Source: Roseivivax sediminis
GTDB taxonomy: Bacteria; Pseudomonadota; Alphaproteobacteria; Rhodobacterales; Rhodobacteraceae
Assembly (NCBI RefSeq): GCF_900112685.1
Contig: NZ_FOMS01000017.1
Coordinates: forward strand, 1 to 64,000
Reading direction: 5' to 3'
DNA: 64,000 nucleotides
The notes under the pieces are model-generated. The model saw only the letters and a program-made list of their open reading frames with translations, ran no database searches and was not told the origin of the DNA. Below, one piece after another: positions 9,553 through 18,248 of the stretch. The stretch's first letter is position 1, and every line of letters starts with the position of its first letter. The translations under genes and the position numbers were made by a program.

Positions 9553-11850
9553 ATGAAAGTTCTGGTAACCGGACACCGCGGCTATATCGGTGTTGTGCTG
9601 ACCCCCATGCTGCGCGCCGCGGGTCACGAGGTCATCGGCCTCGACAGCGATCTCTACGAGCGGTGCACTTTCGCACCGGGCGGCGACATGATAGCCGTAC
9701 CCTCGCTGCTCAAGGACATCCGAGACGCCGAACCGGCGGATTTCGAGGGTGTCGACGCGGTCATGCACCTGGCCGCGCTGTCCAACGATCCGCTCGGAAA
9801 TTTCCACCCCGAGACGACGTTCGACATCAACTTCGAGGGCACCATGCGCGTGGCCCGCGCCGCGAAGGCGGCGGGCGTGTCGCGGTTCGTGTTCTCGTCC
9901 TCCTGTTCTAACTACGGCGCGAGCGGGCCGGACTTCATCGACGAGACCGGCGCCTTCAATCCGGTCACGCCCTACGGGGAGAGCAAGGTCCGCTCGGAAC
10001 TCGGCCTGGCGGAGTTGGCGGACGAGTCGTTCTGCCCGACGTATCTGCGGTCGGCCACCGCCTATGGAGTCAGTCCGCGCATCCGCTTCGATCTGGTGCT
10101 GAACAACCTGGTCGCCTGGGCGCTTACCACCGGCAACATCCACATGAAGTCCGATGGCACGCCGTGGCGGCCGATCACCCATGTGGAGGACATCGCGCGC
10201 GCCTTCGTCGCCACGCTCGACACGCCGGCCGAGACGATCCGCAACGAGGCATTCAACGTCGGCGTGACCGAGCACAACTACCAGATCCGCGATCTCGCCG
10301 AGATCGTCGCCGAGGTCGTGCCGAACTGCACGATCACCTACGCCGACGACGCCGGCCCGGACACCCGGTCCTACCGCGTGAACTGCGACAAGATCCGTCG
10401 GGTGATGCCACATTTCCGGCCGCAATGGGACGCACGGAGCGGCGCCGAGAGCCTGTTCTTCGCATACCGCTCGCAGCATCTGACGCTCGAGGCGTTCGAG
10501 GGGCCGCGCTACCAGCGTATCGGTCACATCAAGAAGCTGATCGAGGACGGGGTCATCGGGTCCGATCTGCGCCATCGCCAGGCCCGTATTCCGGGCTTGG
10601 CGGACTCGTTCCGCAACGACGCCGCCGACTGCACCTGCACCTCCTGCGCGCACGAGGGGCTGGAGCCGATCCTCGACCTCGGCATGATGCCGCGCTCCGA
10701 CGGGCTGCTGGAAAGCGGCGCGCTGCAGAACGGCGAGAACCTCGTCCCCCTGCGGCTTGGTTACTGCCCGCAATGCACGCTGGTGCAGTTGCTCGAAACG
10801 CGGCCCGCCGAGGAGATGTTCGGCGACGACTACGTGTATTTTTCGTCCTATTCCGAAGACCTGCTCGCACATTCGCGCAAGAACGCGGAAGAACTGATAG
10901 CGGCGCGCAATCTGGGCGCCGATGAACTGGTGGTCGAGATCGCCTCCAACGACGGCTACATGCTGCAGAACTTCAAGGCGCACGGCGTGTCGGTTCTGGG
11001 CGTCGATCCGGCGAGCCAACCGGCCACGGCGGCGCGGGAGAAGGGCATCGAGACGGTCATCGACTTCTTCGGAACGCGCGTGGCCGCCGCTCTGCGGGAA
11101 TCGCACGGGCCGGCCGACGTCATCATCGGCAACAACGTGGTGGCGCATGTCGCCGACCAGAACGATCTGGTCAAAGGCATGGCAACGCTGCTGGCCGAAG
11201 ACGGCCAGGTGGTCGTCGAGTTTCCCTACGTGCGCGATCTGATCGACTTCGGCGAATTCGATACGATCTATCACGAGCACTTGTGCTATTTCTCGGTCGG
11301 CTCGGCCAAGACCCTGTTCGAGCGTCACGGCCTGCACCTCAACGACGCGCGCCGCCTGCCGATCCACGGCGGCTCGCTGCGCCTGTACTTCGGCAAGCGC
11401 CCCGAACCGACCGAGCGCGTCGAGGCGCTTCTCGCCGAGGAACGGGAACTCGGACTCGACCGTTTCGACTACTACGCCGATTTCGGCACGCGCGTCCGGT
11501 CCTTCCGGGACGCGGCGCGCAAGCTGGTCTCGGAAATCCGGGCGGAAGGCAAACGCATCGCGGCCTACGGAGCGGCGGCCAAAGGCACGATCCTGCTGAA
11601 TTATCTGGCGCTCGATCCCGGATCAATCGAATACGCCGTGGACAAGAACATCCACAAGCACGGCAAGTACATGCCCGGCGTGCAGGTGCGCATTGACGCC
11701 CCCGAAAAGCTGATGTCCGACAGGCCGGAATACGTCATGATCCTGCCGTGGAACTTCCGCGACGAGATCATCCGCCAGCAGCAGGATTTCCTGCAATCAG
11801 GCGGCAAGTTCGTTGTCCCCATTCCGTCGCTCGAGATTGTCGGAGCCTGA
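9553..11850 (+). CDS. Fused NAD(P)-dependent sugar epimerase/dehydratase and C-methyltransferase
   Basis: A single uninterrupted 765-residue frame holding two enzymes normally encoded separately. Residues 1-340 are an extended SDR: Rossmann motif TGHRGYIG (6-13), SSSCSNYG with the catalytic serine region, TPYGESK with the YxxxK pair, ending in the usual [15 protein letters not shown] tail. Residues 355-765 are a NDP-hexose C-methyltransferase: a zinc site with C360/C362/C365 and C405-x2-C408, SAM motif [16 protein letters not shown] near residue 459, YHEHLCYFS, and the C-terminal [15 protein letters not shown] domain. Expected product: a branched-chain, C-methylated sugar nucleotide, probably CDP-linked because rfbF is directly upstream. 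No internal start with a good ribosome site was seen at the junction. Confidence 0.85.
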   Translation: MKVLVTGHRGYIGVVLTPMLRAAGHEVIGLDSDLYERCTFAPGGDMIAVPSLLKDIRDAEPADFEGVDAVMHLAALSNDPLGNFHPETTFDINFEGTMRVARAAKAAGVSRFVFSSSCSNYGASGPDFIDETGAFNPVTPYGESKVRSELGLAELADESFCPTYLRSATAYGVSPRIRFDLVLNNLVAWALTTGNIHMKSDGTPWRPITHVEDIARAFVATLDTPAETIRNEAFNVGVTEHNYQIRDLAEIVAEVVPNCTITYADDAGPDTRSYRVNCDKIRRVMPHFRPQWDARSGAESLFFAYRSQHLTLEAFEGPRYQRIGHIKKLIEDGVIGSDLRHRQARIPGLADSFRNDAADCTCTSCAHEGLEPILDLGMMPRSDGLLESGALQNGENLVPLRLGYCPQCTLVQLLETRPAEEMFGDDYVYFSSYSEDLLAHSRKNAEELIAARNLGADELVVEIASNDGYMLQNFKAHGVSVLGVDPASQPATAAREKGIETVIDFFGTRVAAALRESHGPADVIIGNNVVAHVADQNDLVKGMATLLAEDGQVVVEFPYVRDLIDFGEFDTIYHEHLCYFSVGSAKTLFERHGLHLNDARRLPIHGGSLRLYFGKRPEPTERVEALLAEERELGLDRFDYYADFGTRVRSFRDAARKLVSEIRAEGKRIAAYGAAAKGTILLNYLALDPGSIEYAVDKNIHKHGKYMPGVQVRIDAPEKLMSDRPEYVMILPWNFRDEIIRQQQDFLQSGGKFVVPIPSLEIVGA

Positions 11851-11851
11851 C

Positions 11852-13048
11852 ATGGCACGGGACCAATGCCCCGCCTGCAGATCGCGGTCCTTGACCGCGA
11901 TCTACCGGCTCGACTCGATTCCGGTTCAGTCCTGCATCCTGCTCGACAGCGAGGAGGAAGCCCGCAACTTTCCGCGAAGGCCGCTCGAACTGCGGTTCTG
12001 CGACCAGTGCGGGCTGGTGTTCAACTCTGAATTCGACCTGTCGATGGTGGACTACGCTTCCGCCACCGAGGAAAGTCAGCATTTCTCCGGCACGTTCAAC
12101 CGCTTTGCCCTGTCGCTCATCGACGACATCGTCGAGAATGATGATGTCGCCGGCGCCAGGATCCTCGAGATCGGTTGCGGCAAAGGCGACTTCCTGCAGG
12201 CGCTGGTGGAAAAAACCGGCGGTCGGGGTCTCGGCATCGACCCGGGGTTTATTCCCGAGCGGATCAAGACGGCGGGCGATCAAGACATTGAGTTCCGCAA
12301 GGAATACTTCGATCCCGACAAGATCGAACTTGTTCCGGATTACGTCGTCTGCCGCCATACGCTCGAGCACATTCCCGAGGTTGGCTATTTCATGGTGGAT
12401 ATCGCCCGGGCGATGCGCGGAAATTCCCGCGCCGGCATCTTTTTCGAGACGCCCGACGTGGCGCGCGTGCTCGATGAAGGTGCGTTCTGGGATATCTATT
12501 ACGAGCACTGCTCGTATTTCACACTCGGCAGCCACGCACGACTGTTTCGCCGAATGGGCTTCGGTATCTCGCGGCTTTATCTGGCATATGACGGCCAGTA
12601 CATCATCCAGCATGCGCAGCATCGCGACACCCGACCGCTACCTGAAGAGAACGATCTCGATCGTGTGCGCGGACTGGCAGCCCGTTTCCCCGCCCAGGTC
12701 GACCGAATGCGGAGTTACTGGCGAGACTTCGTGACGGAGAAATCCGCCCTCGGCCAAAGCGTCGCGATCTGGGGCGGTGGTTCAAAGGGTGTGTCGTTCC
12801 TGACCACCGACGGGCTCGACGTCCATGTCGATCAGGTTGTCGACATCAATCCGCACAAGCTCGGAAGGTACCTTCCGGGGACCGGCCTTCGGGTGTCTTC
12901 GCCAGAGGACTTGCGCCAATCGCCCCCTGATGCGGTGATTGTCATGAATCCGGTATACAGATCGGAAATTGCACAGCAACTTGGCGGTATGGGCATCACG
13001 CCCGACATTTACACGCCCGAGAGTATCGAGACGGGGATTGTGGTTTGA
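11852..13048 (+). CDS. Class I SAM-dependent C-methyltransferase (NDP-hexose type)
   Basis: 398 residues starting at 11852, two bases after the fusion gene stop and with GGAG just upstream. N-terminal zinc ligands CPAC and CDQC, SAM-binding ILEIGCGKGDFLQAL, then CRHTLEHIPEVGYFM and YYEHCSYFTLGSHARLF, and a C-terminal Methyltransf_14-like domain with AIWGGGSKGVSFL. It is a diverged paralogue of the methyltransferase half of the preceding gene, so the locus encodes two C-methyltransferase domains. It may act on a different carbon or sugar. Confidence 0.87.
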   Translation: MARDQCPACRSRSLTAIYRLDSIPVQSCILLDSEEEARNFPRRPLELRFCDQCGLVFNSEFDLSMVDYASATEESQHFSGTFNRFALSLIDDIVENDDVAGARILEIGCGKGDFLQALVEKTGGRGLGIDPGFIPERIKTAGDQDIEFRKEYFDPDKIELVPDYVVCRHTLEHIPEVGYFMVDIARAMRGNSRAGIFFETPDVARVLDEGAFWDIYYEHCSYFTLGSHARLFRRMGFGISRLYLAYDGQYIIQHAQHRDTRPLPEENDLDRVRGLAARFPAQVDRMRSYWRDFVTEKSALGQSVAIWGGGSKGVSFLTTDGLDVHVDQVVDINPHKLGRYLPGTGLRVSSPEDLRQSPPDAVIVMNPVYRSEIAQQLGGMGITPDIYTPESIETGIVV

Positions 13049-13120
13049 CGCAAACCGGCTTGCCCGTTAGGCTAAGCGTAGCCAATTACGGCTTTTCGGA
13101 CATTTCGCTACCGCAGGTCT

Positions 13121-13399
13121 ATGTCGCCTATGCCGGGTCGAACTCAATCCAGAGGCTTTGTCGCCGTCCCGGTCATGCTGATCGCGATTTCCGTATCGTC
13201 GGTCGTGTTCTGGGTCCTGCTGATCGCAATGTTCATGCGCCCTGGGGGCATGTGGGCCAGCGAGGTCGGCATCTCTCTTGGCGTTGCGGTTGCGGTCTTC
13301 GTGGTCATCGCCGTGGCACTTCGGGTGCGGGAGGTCCTGTGCAGAAGGACAACCGATGCATCCGTGACGTCGGATGGACGCCGGTTCGAGAAAGATTGA
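13121..13399 (+). CDS. Small two-helix membrane protein, unknown function
   Basis: 92 residues with two strongly hydrophobic segments (about residues 13-37 and 47-66) separated by a short Gly/Trp-containing loop and followed by a basic cytoplasmic-type tail. No family recognised. An overlapping frame in the same direction has no hydrophobic pattern and reads like a shadow. The ribosome site is weak and an alternative ATG lies at 13130. It sits between the sugar-modification genes and the VPLPA-CTERM gene. Confidence 0.45.
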   Translation: MSPMPGRTQSRGFVAVPVMLIAISVSSVVFWVLLIAMFMRPGGMWASEVGISLGVAVAVFVVIAVALRVREVLCRRTTDASVTSDGRRFEKD

Positions 13400-13541
13400 A
13401 CGCATGTTTTTGCGGCTTCGCCCGGTCTTCGGCCGCCGGGGGCCGGCGACGCGGTAAATTCACGGCGCATCGCAAGTCGTTCTGTACTTTTGACGCGACT
13501 CGACCTATCTTGGAACTACAATTTTATTGATGGATTGAATC

Positions 13542-14186
13542 ATGAGAGCAGGCTTCTTTCCAGGCCTCGTCCTGGCTCTGTGCACAGCACTTGCATTCTC
13601 TGCCCCCAAGGCTGCGAACGCGACCTCCTACCCCGAATTCTCTATCGATTTCGACGCATCGTCGATCAACGTGTCGACCGCCACTTGCAGCGCGAATTGC
13701 GGCGTGACGGCTAAGTTCACGAAGTCCGGCACCAAGTCCCACACGTTCAAGAACGAGGGGGAGATCTGGTCGCTCAACAACCTTATCCAATGGTCGATCA
13801 AGGCTCCGGTCTGGTCGGTCTATGACATCACCGTGGACCTGCTGTTCAAGTCCCCGGACGAGGTGAGCTCCCAGACCGACGGCAAGGGCATTTTCTGGTC
13901 CTTCAGCGGCCTGTTGAGCGGTAACAAGCTGTGGTGGGACGACTGGACCAAGACGGTCGCATTCGACCAAGGCTCGGAACTCGCGCTCTGGTTCGAGGAT
14001 GGCGCGAGCATCGGTCTCGGGTCGAAGCTGAAGACCGATGTCCACCTCATGGCAAAGACCCTCGTGGGCAACTCGTCGCCCTCGCCGGTCCCGCTCCCTG
14101 CAGCCTTGCCTATACTGATGGCAGTTCTGGGCGGGCTCTGGGCCTTGGGAACGCGGCAGCGCCGCCGGTCCATGGCCCTGAGCTGA
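13542..14186 (+). CDS. VPLPA-CTERM sorting-domain surface protein
   Basis: 214 residues. N-terminal signal peptide (MRAGFFPGLVLALCTALAF, cleavage near ANA-TS), a Cys pair (STATCSANCG), a middle domain with aromatic-rich beta segments, and a C-terminal sorting signal: PVPLPAALPILMAVLGGLWALG followed by TRQRRR. That motif, transmembrane helix and basic tail is the VPLPA-CTERM signal, processed by an exosortase at the outer face of the inner membrane. Exosortase substrates are typically encoded with exopolysaccharide genes, as here, but no exosortase is in the window. A strong terminator follows the gene. Confidence 0.85.
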   Translation: MRAGFFPGLVLALCTALAFSAPKAANATSYPEFSIDFDASSINVSTATCSANCGVTAKFTKSGTKSHTFKNEGEIWSLNNLIQWSIKAPVWSVYDITVDLLFKSPDEVSSQTDGKGIFWSFSGLLSGNKLWWDDWTKTVAFDQGSELALWFEDGASIGLGSKLKTDVHLMAKTLVGNSSPSPVPLPAALPILMAVLGGLWALGTRQRRRSMALS

Positions 14187-14224
14187 CGTCGGCTCGCTGC
14201 CGGGCCGCACCGCAGACATGAATG

Positions 14225-14249
14225 AGGCCGGTCGCGAGACCGGCCTTTT
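14225..14249 (+). terminator. Rho-independent terminator after the VPLPA-CTERM gene
   Basis: AGGCCGGTC (14225-14233), loop GCGA, GACCGGCCT (14238-14246), then TTTT: a perfect 9-bp stem with a T tract, about 40 bp past the stop. Confidence 0.88.
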
Positions 14250-14339
14250 CGTTGTGCGGGGAGTTCGTTGCGGCGTTGCCGGGTGCTCTTCGGGAATTGC
14301 CGCATGCACGTCCGAAGCGGCCGGCCCGATCCGCCTGGA

Positions 14340-15107
14340 TCAGAACCGACACTTCGTCAGGACGATCCCGGCAACGGCAATATACTGCGCAAGATCGCTT
14401 TCCACCCGGTCGAGCTCGGCCACCGAGGTCTCACCGGCTGCGCCGACGATGACCGCGCAATCGGCGAACCTGGACGCCGCGATCACCTCGTCTCCCAGGA
14501 AATGCGGGGCGCAGTCGAAGAGTATGATATCGGGCTCGAGCGCGCGCTGTACTGTATCGATCTGATGGGCCGCCTGTTCCGATTGCAGCACGTAACCGGG
14601 GTCGGAGACCGGCGCGCGGCTTGCTGATACCGCCAGGTTGCCGCCGGCGCGCCGGATCTGGGTGGCGTGGTCCACACGCCCGCACAGAAGATCCGCCACC
14701 CCGTGCGTCGGCCTCAACCCAAGCACCCTGCCGAGTTCCGCGCGCTGAAGGTCAAGGTCCATGACAAGACAACGAAGGTCGATCTGACGCTGCAACGCAA
14801 GTGCCAGGTTCGCGGTGACCGTCGTGGCACCGCAGCCCGCCCGCGGCGAGGTTATCAGCACACGGCGCCATTGTTTTTCGCTCATCAACCGAAGCAGGCG
14901 CGTCCGGAGCATGTCGACTTCCGACTGATCGCTACTGCCAGGCCGCGTCGCCAGCCGCATGCGCGCCAGGTGCCGGGGATCGGGTGCGAACGGTGCGAGC
15001 GTCGCCCAAGCTTCCTCGGAGGCGCGCACGCGCCTGTCCGGGTGGATCACGCCGCCCTTGTCTCGATGGATTCTCGATTTCGTGATCGCACGCTGCAACC
15101 GTTCCAT
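14340..15107 (-). CDS. BY-kinase-like / CpsD-family ATPase with altered P-loop
   Basis: About 255 residues from ATG 15107; a GTG at 15134 is possible. The fold matches bacterial tyrosine kinases and CpsD/CapB proteins that pair with Wzc-type chain-length proteins: P-loop region ITSPRAGCGATTVTANLA, Walker A'-like LVMDLDLQRAELGRVLGL, and Walker B-like IILFDCAPHFLGDE. The P-loop has alanine (A94) where the family has the essential lysine (GCGKTT expected), and there is no tyrosine-rich C-terminal tail. ATP hydrolysis may be lost or rearranged, so a structural or regulatory role with the adjacent chain-length protein is likely. It follows that gene by 42 bp on the same strand. Confidence 0.8.
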   Translation of the reverse strand: MERLQRAITKSRIHRDKGGVIHPDRRVRASEEAWATLAPFAPDPRHLARMRLATRPGSSDQSEVDMLRTRLLRLMSEKQWRRVLITSPRAGCGATTVTANLALALQRQIDLRCLVMDLDLQRAELGRVLGLRPTHGVADLLCGRVDHATQIRRAGGNLAVSASRAPVSDPGYVLQSEQAAHQIDTVQRALEPDIILFDCAPHFLGDEVIAASRFADCAVIVGAAGETSVAELDRVESDLAQYIAVAGIVLTKCRF

Positions 15108-15149
15108 GCCGTCGTACCCCTGAAAGTAATGCACTCTCGACCGTTTCGC

Positions 15150-16682
15150 CTACAAGCTCGCCTTCGCCCGAATGACAGCCGCAAGCTCCTGCAGCCGTGC
15201 CAGGTCGAGGTCGGCCACCAGCAGCGGCCAGCCGATCGCGGCCGCGATGAGCATCGCCAGCCCCGCGACGAACGCACGATTGTACGCCACTTCTTGCGGA
15301 GACCGCGAATAGGAGAACGTCGCCAAGGGGGTGATGCCGAGCGCGCGCTTGATCTCTACCGGTCGGCGGATCCGCTTTCTGGTGAATTCCAGAAGCAGGA
15401 TAGCGCCAAGACCGAGAAAGACACCGAACAGGCCGGCGCCGGCGGCGATCATCTTGCGATTGGGCTTGGACGGCCGTGTCGGGATCTCCGCCGGCTGAAC
15501 CACCGACAGGCGCGCACCCTTGGAGAGGACCTCGATGCGTTCGCCCGTGGCCGCGGCCGAGTAGCGGCTCACCGCATCGTCGTATTGCTGCTGCGTATTG
15601 TCCCGGTCCCGGCGAAGGGAATCGAGCGCTATGCTGTTCCCCGGCGTCAGGTCTATCGCTTCCTGCAGTTCCTGGAACTCTGCCTGAAGCGTCGTGACCA
15701 TCTTGCGACGCTCCTCGATCTGGCTGTCGATCTCGACAAGCTGGGCCTCAAGGACGCCGGCCCCGCTGCGCGTCGGCTCGGCGCTTTCGGGGTCGACGCC
15801 CGCGACGAGCTGTTCGAGCTGGGCGATCCGGGCGGAGAGTACACGCAAGCGGGGGTGCCGATCGCTGAACGTCGCGGAAAGACGCAGGAACTCGCCTCGC
15901 AGTTCACGCAGCTCTTGCTCTTCAGGGCTGAGCGACCGTGGATCGGACGACGACGTCAGCCCCGTCAGTTCGAAAACGTTGACCAGCCGCGCGCGTTGAT
16001 CCTCGAGCTGACCGACTTCACGACGTGCCTGAGTGATCCGCTCATTGAGCAGGGTCTGCCGGTTGAGCCGGAAATCGAGCGTTTCCGGCAAGGCCCCGAG
16101 GTTGGCGTTCTGAAACTCCAGGATGCGGCGATTCATCTGGTCGAGCTCTTCGCCCAGACGCTGGACCTCGTTGCGAAAGAAAGTGAGCGTGCCACCGGCC
16201 ACGTCGTTGCGGAACTCCGCGTCCGCGTTCAGAAACTGGTCGGAGAGGTCGTTGGCGATCGCGGCCGCTGTTGCCCCGTCGGTGGCTTCGGCGCCGATCA
16301 CGACAACCGAAGGATCCCCCCGACCGCCACGCACCTGGATCGAGATCGACCGGTAGGTTCGCGACGCGATTTCCTCGATCCGCAGATCCGGTTCCTCGGC
16401 GTACAGTTCGAGACGTTCGGCGAGTTGCAGGAGGTTCTCGCTGCGCACAAGCCGTTCGCGGATCACCAGAAGCTGCTGATGCGGATCGGTGCGCACGGTG
16501 GACGCAGCCAGTTCCACCGGAATCTGCGACGTCTCGACAAGCAATGTGGCCTGCGCCTGGTACTTCGCTGGCAGGTTCAACGCGACGGCCAGCCCCAGAG
16601 CGGTGACCGTCACCACGACGGCCAAGAACACCGGAAGCCGGATGAGGAACACCCGCAGGAAATAGCCGGGCTCAAAATGCAT
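15150..16682 (-). CDS. Polysaccharide chain-length determinant / co-polymerase (Wzc/GumC-like)
   Basis: 510 residues with PCP topology: transmembrane helix 1 at about residues 16-36, a large periplasmic region with long coiled-coil stretches (about 150-370, including EVQRLGEELDQMNRRI and RSGAGVLEAQLVEID), a proline-rich VQPAEIPTRPSKPNRKM before helix 2, and helix 2 at about 405-430. A further hydrophobic stretch lies at about 470-492. It controls polymerisation and export of the capsule/EPS chain. The kinase domain is not fused but encoded by the next gene, as in Gram-positive-style split systems and many alphaproteobacteria. Confidence 0.86.
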   Translation of the reverse strand: MHFEPGYFLRVFLIRLPVFLAVVVTVTALGLAVALNLPAKYQAQATLLVETSQIPVELAASTVRTDPHQQLLVIRERLVRSENLLQLAERLELYAEEPDLRIEEIASRTYRSISIQVRGGRGDPSVVVIGAEATDGATAAAIANDLSDQFLNADAEFRNDVAGGTLTFFRNEVQRLGEELDQMNRRILEFQNANLGALPETLDFRLNRQTLLNERITQARREVGQLEDQRARLVNVFELTGLTSSSDPRSLSPEEQELRELRGEFLRLSATFSDRHPRLRVLSARIAQLEQLVAGVDPESAEPTRSGAGVLEAQLVEIDSQIEERRKMVTTLQAEFQELQEAIDLTPGNSIALDSLRRDRDNTQQQYDDAVSRYSAAATGERIEVLSKGARLSVVQPAEIPTRPSKPNRKMIAAGAGLFGVFLGLGAILLLEFTRKRIRRPVEIKRALGITPLATFSYSRSPQEVAYNRAFVAGLAMLIAAAIGWPLLVADLDLARLQELAAVIRAKASL

Positions 16683-17204
16683 GGCAGACCATCGCGAAAA
16701 GACCTTGGATGAACGGAATTGGTAAGTGTTTGTCCGGCGTGAAATCTGGCTTCGGCCGGCGCGACGTGAAGGAAAGTGGCGTCAGAGGCCACGGCCCCAA
16801 TGTCCGCTCGGTCATTCGAGCCAGACGCGGTACGTCCACTTCTGGGGCAAGATCGTCGACGCCACCGTTAGCGTCGCACGCCCGAAACGGCCGGCGCCAT
16901 CGAGACGCTGAGCCCAAGGGCGAAGCTCCACGACAAAAGTCAATTCGCTCATATCGCTTCCAATCGAAAATATGTCGATCTATAGGCGGGACCCGCGACA
17001 TCGAGGGATGCCGGGGCAAATCAAAATCGTTTCGCGCGACGGACCGGAAAGCAGTCTTGTCGATAAATTATCCCGTCTATGCTAACCCCGCGGACGGCAG
17101 ATCGTCAAGACCGCCGCGAAGACGGTCTTGCTGCCCGAGAACATGGCCGGCGCCATGCTGCATTTTCGGACGACCGACGCCGGGCGTGGAGGAGAGACAG
17201 GCTC
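16683..17204. other. Intergenic region (522 bp), no convincing gene
   Basis: Lies upstream of the chain-length gene and downstream of the GT4 gene. Short frames here lack ribosome sites and family features. AT-rich sequence around 16940-16990 is the likely promoter area for the leftward chain-length operon. A hairpin, CAAGACCG (17106-17113) with CGGTCTTG (17123-17130), lies past the end of the glycosyltransferase gene; it has no T tract on that strand. Confidence 0.45.
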
Positions 17205-18248
17205 TCAGCCGGGCAGGTCGGACACTGTCCGGCTGGCCGTTCTGGCGGTGTCCTGCCAGCTTGGCCGACGGCGACCTTCCTCCAGAGCCGTCTGGGCAGC
17301 GACCCGTCTCGCATCGGCGTCAGACAGCAGGTCGCGCAGCGCGTCCGCGAATGCCGCCGCGTCGTCTGGCGGTACGAGCCGCCCCGCGCCCGGCGGCACG
17401 GTGTCGGAAACGGCGCCTGTCGCACAGCTCACGATCGGCAACCCGTGAACCAGCGCCTCGTCGAACACGATGCCGTACCCTTCGTATCGCGTGGCAAGCG
17501 CAAAGAGCGTCGCCTCTCGGTAAAGCTGACCGATTTCCTCCTGCGGCACACGGCCGGCGAAGCGGACCCGATCACGAAGACCTAGAGCGCCCATAAGTCT
17601 TTCGAGATCGAGGGCATGCGCGGCGTCGTGCACCTTCCCGACGACGGTTGCCTGCCAGGCCAGGTCGGTCGTGCGCGCCAGCGCGTGCATCAGAACGTCA
17701 TGCCCCTTGCGCGGATGCTGGATGCCGACGGACAGGATCAGCGGCGGATCGACCGGTCTCGGCGGTCCGGCCGGCGGCAGCGTGCCAGGCCGCGCCACGG
17801 TGATGCGCCCCTTATCGACGCCGTAGCGGTCGATCAGGATCGCTCTTGTGTGCGGGCTTGGCACGAGGACATGAACGGCATGGCGCAAGTTGTTGCGTTC
17901 GGTGCGGTAAAGATGTTCCGCCCGCGGAGGGTCGAGACCGCTTTCCAGCGCCAGCGGATGATGGATCATGGCGACGATCGGCGCCCGCACTCGGGCCAGC
18001 CCCGCCGTGTCGAGACTGCCGAAAACCAACCCGTCGAGGATGACCGGCCGGGCCGGTTCGATAGCGGCTAGCTGCGCGACGGCATCGGTTGTCGCTGCGA
18101 CGTCCGGGTCGGGAAAGCTCGGATCGAGTTCGATGTGCCGCACGTCGTGACCGAGCGCGCGCAACCCTTCCAGAAGCCGCTTCTCGTAGAGAAAGCCGCC
18201 GGTCAAGGTATTGATATCGCCTGGAATGGCAAAGGCGAGCGCTCTCAT
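17205..18248 (-). CDS. Glycosyltransferase family 4
   Basis: 347 residues. GT4 donor-site elements: LILSVGIQHPRKGHDVLMHAL, VRFAGRVPQEEIGQLYREATLFALATRYEGYGIVFDEAL with the EGYG-x3-E motif, and HGLPIVSCATGAVSDTVPPGAG. The N-terminus (AFAIPGDINTLTGGFLYEK) is of the acceptor domain. The start codon overlaps the stop of the upstream ABC permease (ATGA at 18245-18248), so it should be cotranslated with a transporter rather than with the polysaccharide cluster 500 bp away. Substrate unknown. Confidence 0.85.
   Translation of the reverse strand: MRALAFAIPGDINTLTGGFLYEKRLLEGLRALGHDVRHIELDPSFPDPDVAATTDAVAQLAAIEPARPVILDGLVFGSLDTAGLARVRAPIVAMIHHPLALESGLDPPRAEHLYRTERNNLRHAVHVLVPSPHTRAILIDRYGVDKGRITVARPGTLPPAGPPRPVDPPLILSVGIQHPRKGHDVLMHALARTTDLAWQATVVGKVHDAAHALDLERLMGALGLRDRVRFAGRVPQEEIGQLYREATLFALATRYEGYGIVFDEALVHGLPIVSCATGAVSDTVPPGAGRLVPPDDAAAFADALRDLLSDADARRVAAQTALEEGRRRPSWQDTARTASRTVSDLPG

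Noticed and set aside
13045-13530. A 161-codon frame starting at the end of the second methyltransferase gene
   Set aside because: No family features and odd composition; the overlapping 92-residue frame has clear membrane helices and is the better gene.
16672-17019. A 115-codon reverse frame upstream of the chain-length gene
   Set aside because: No ribosome site or known domain; lies in a probable promoter region.
17106-17130. Hairpin CAAGACCG/CGGTCTTG as a terminator for the GT4 gene
   Set aside because: No T tract on that strand; kept only as a note in the intergenic entry.
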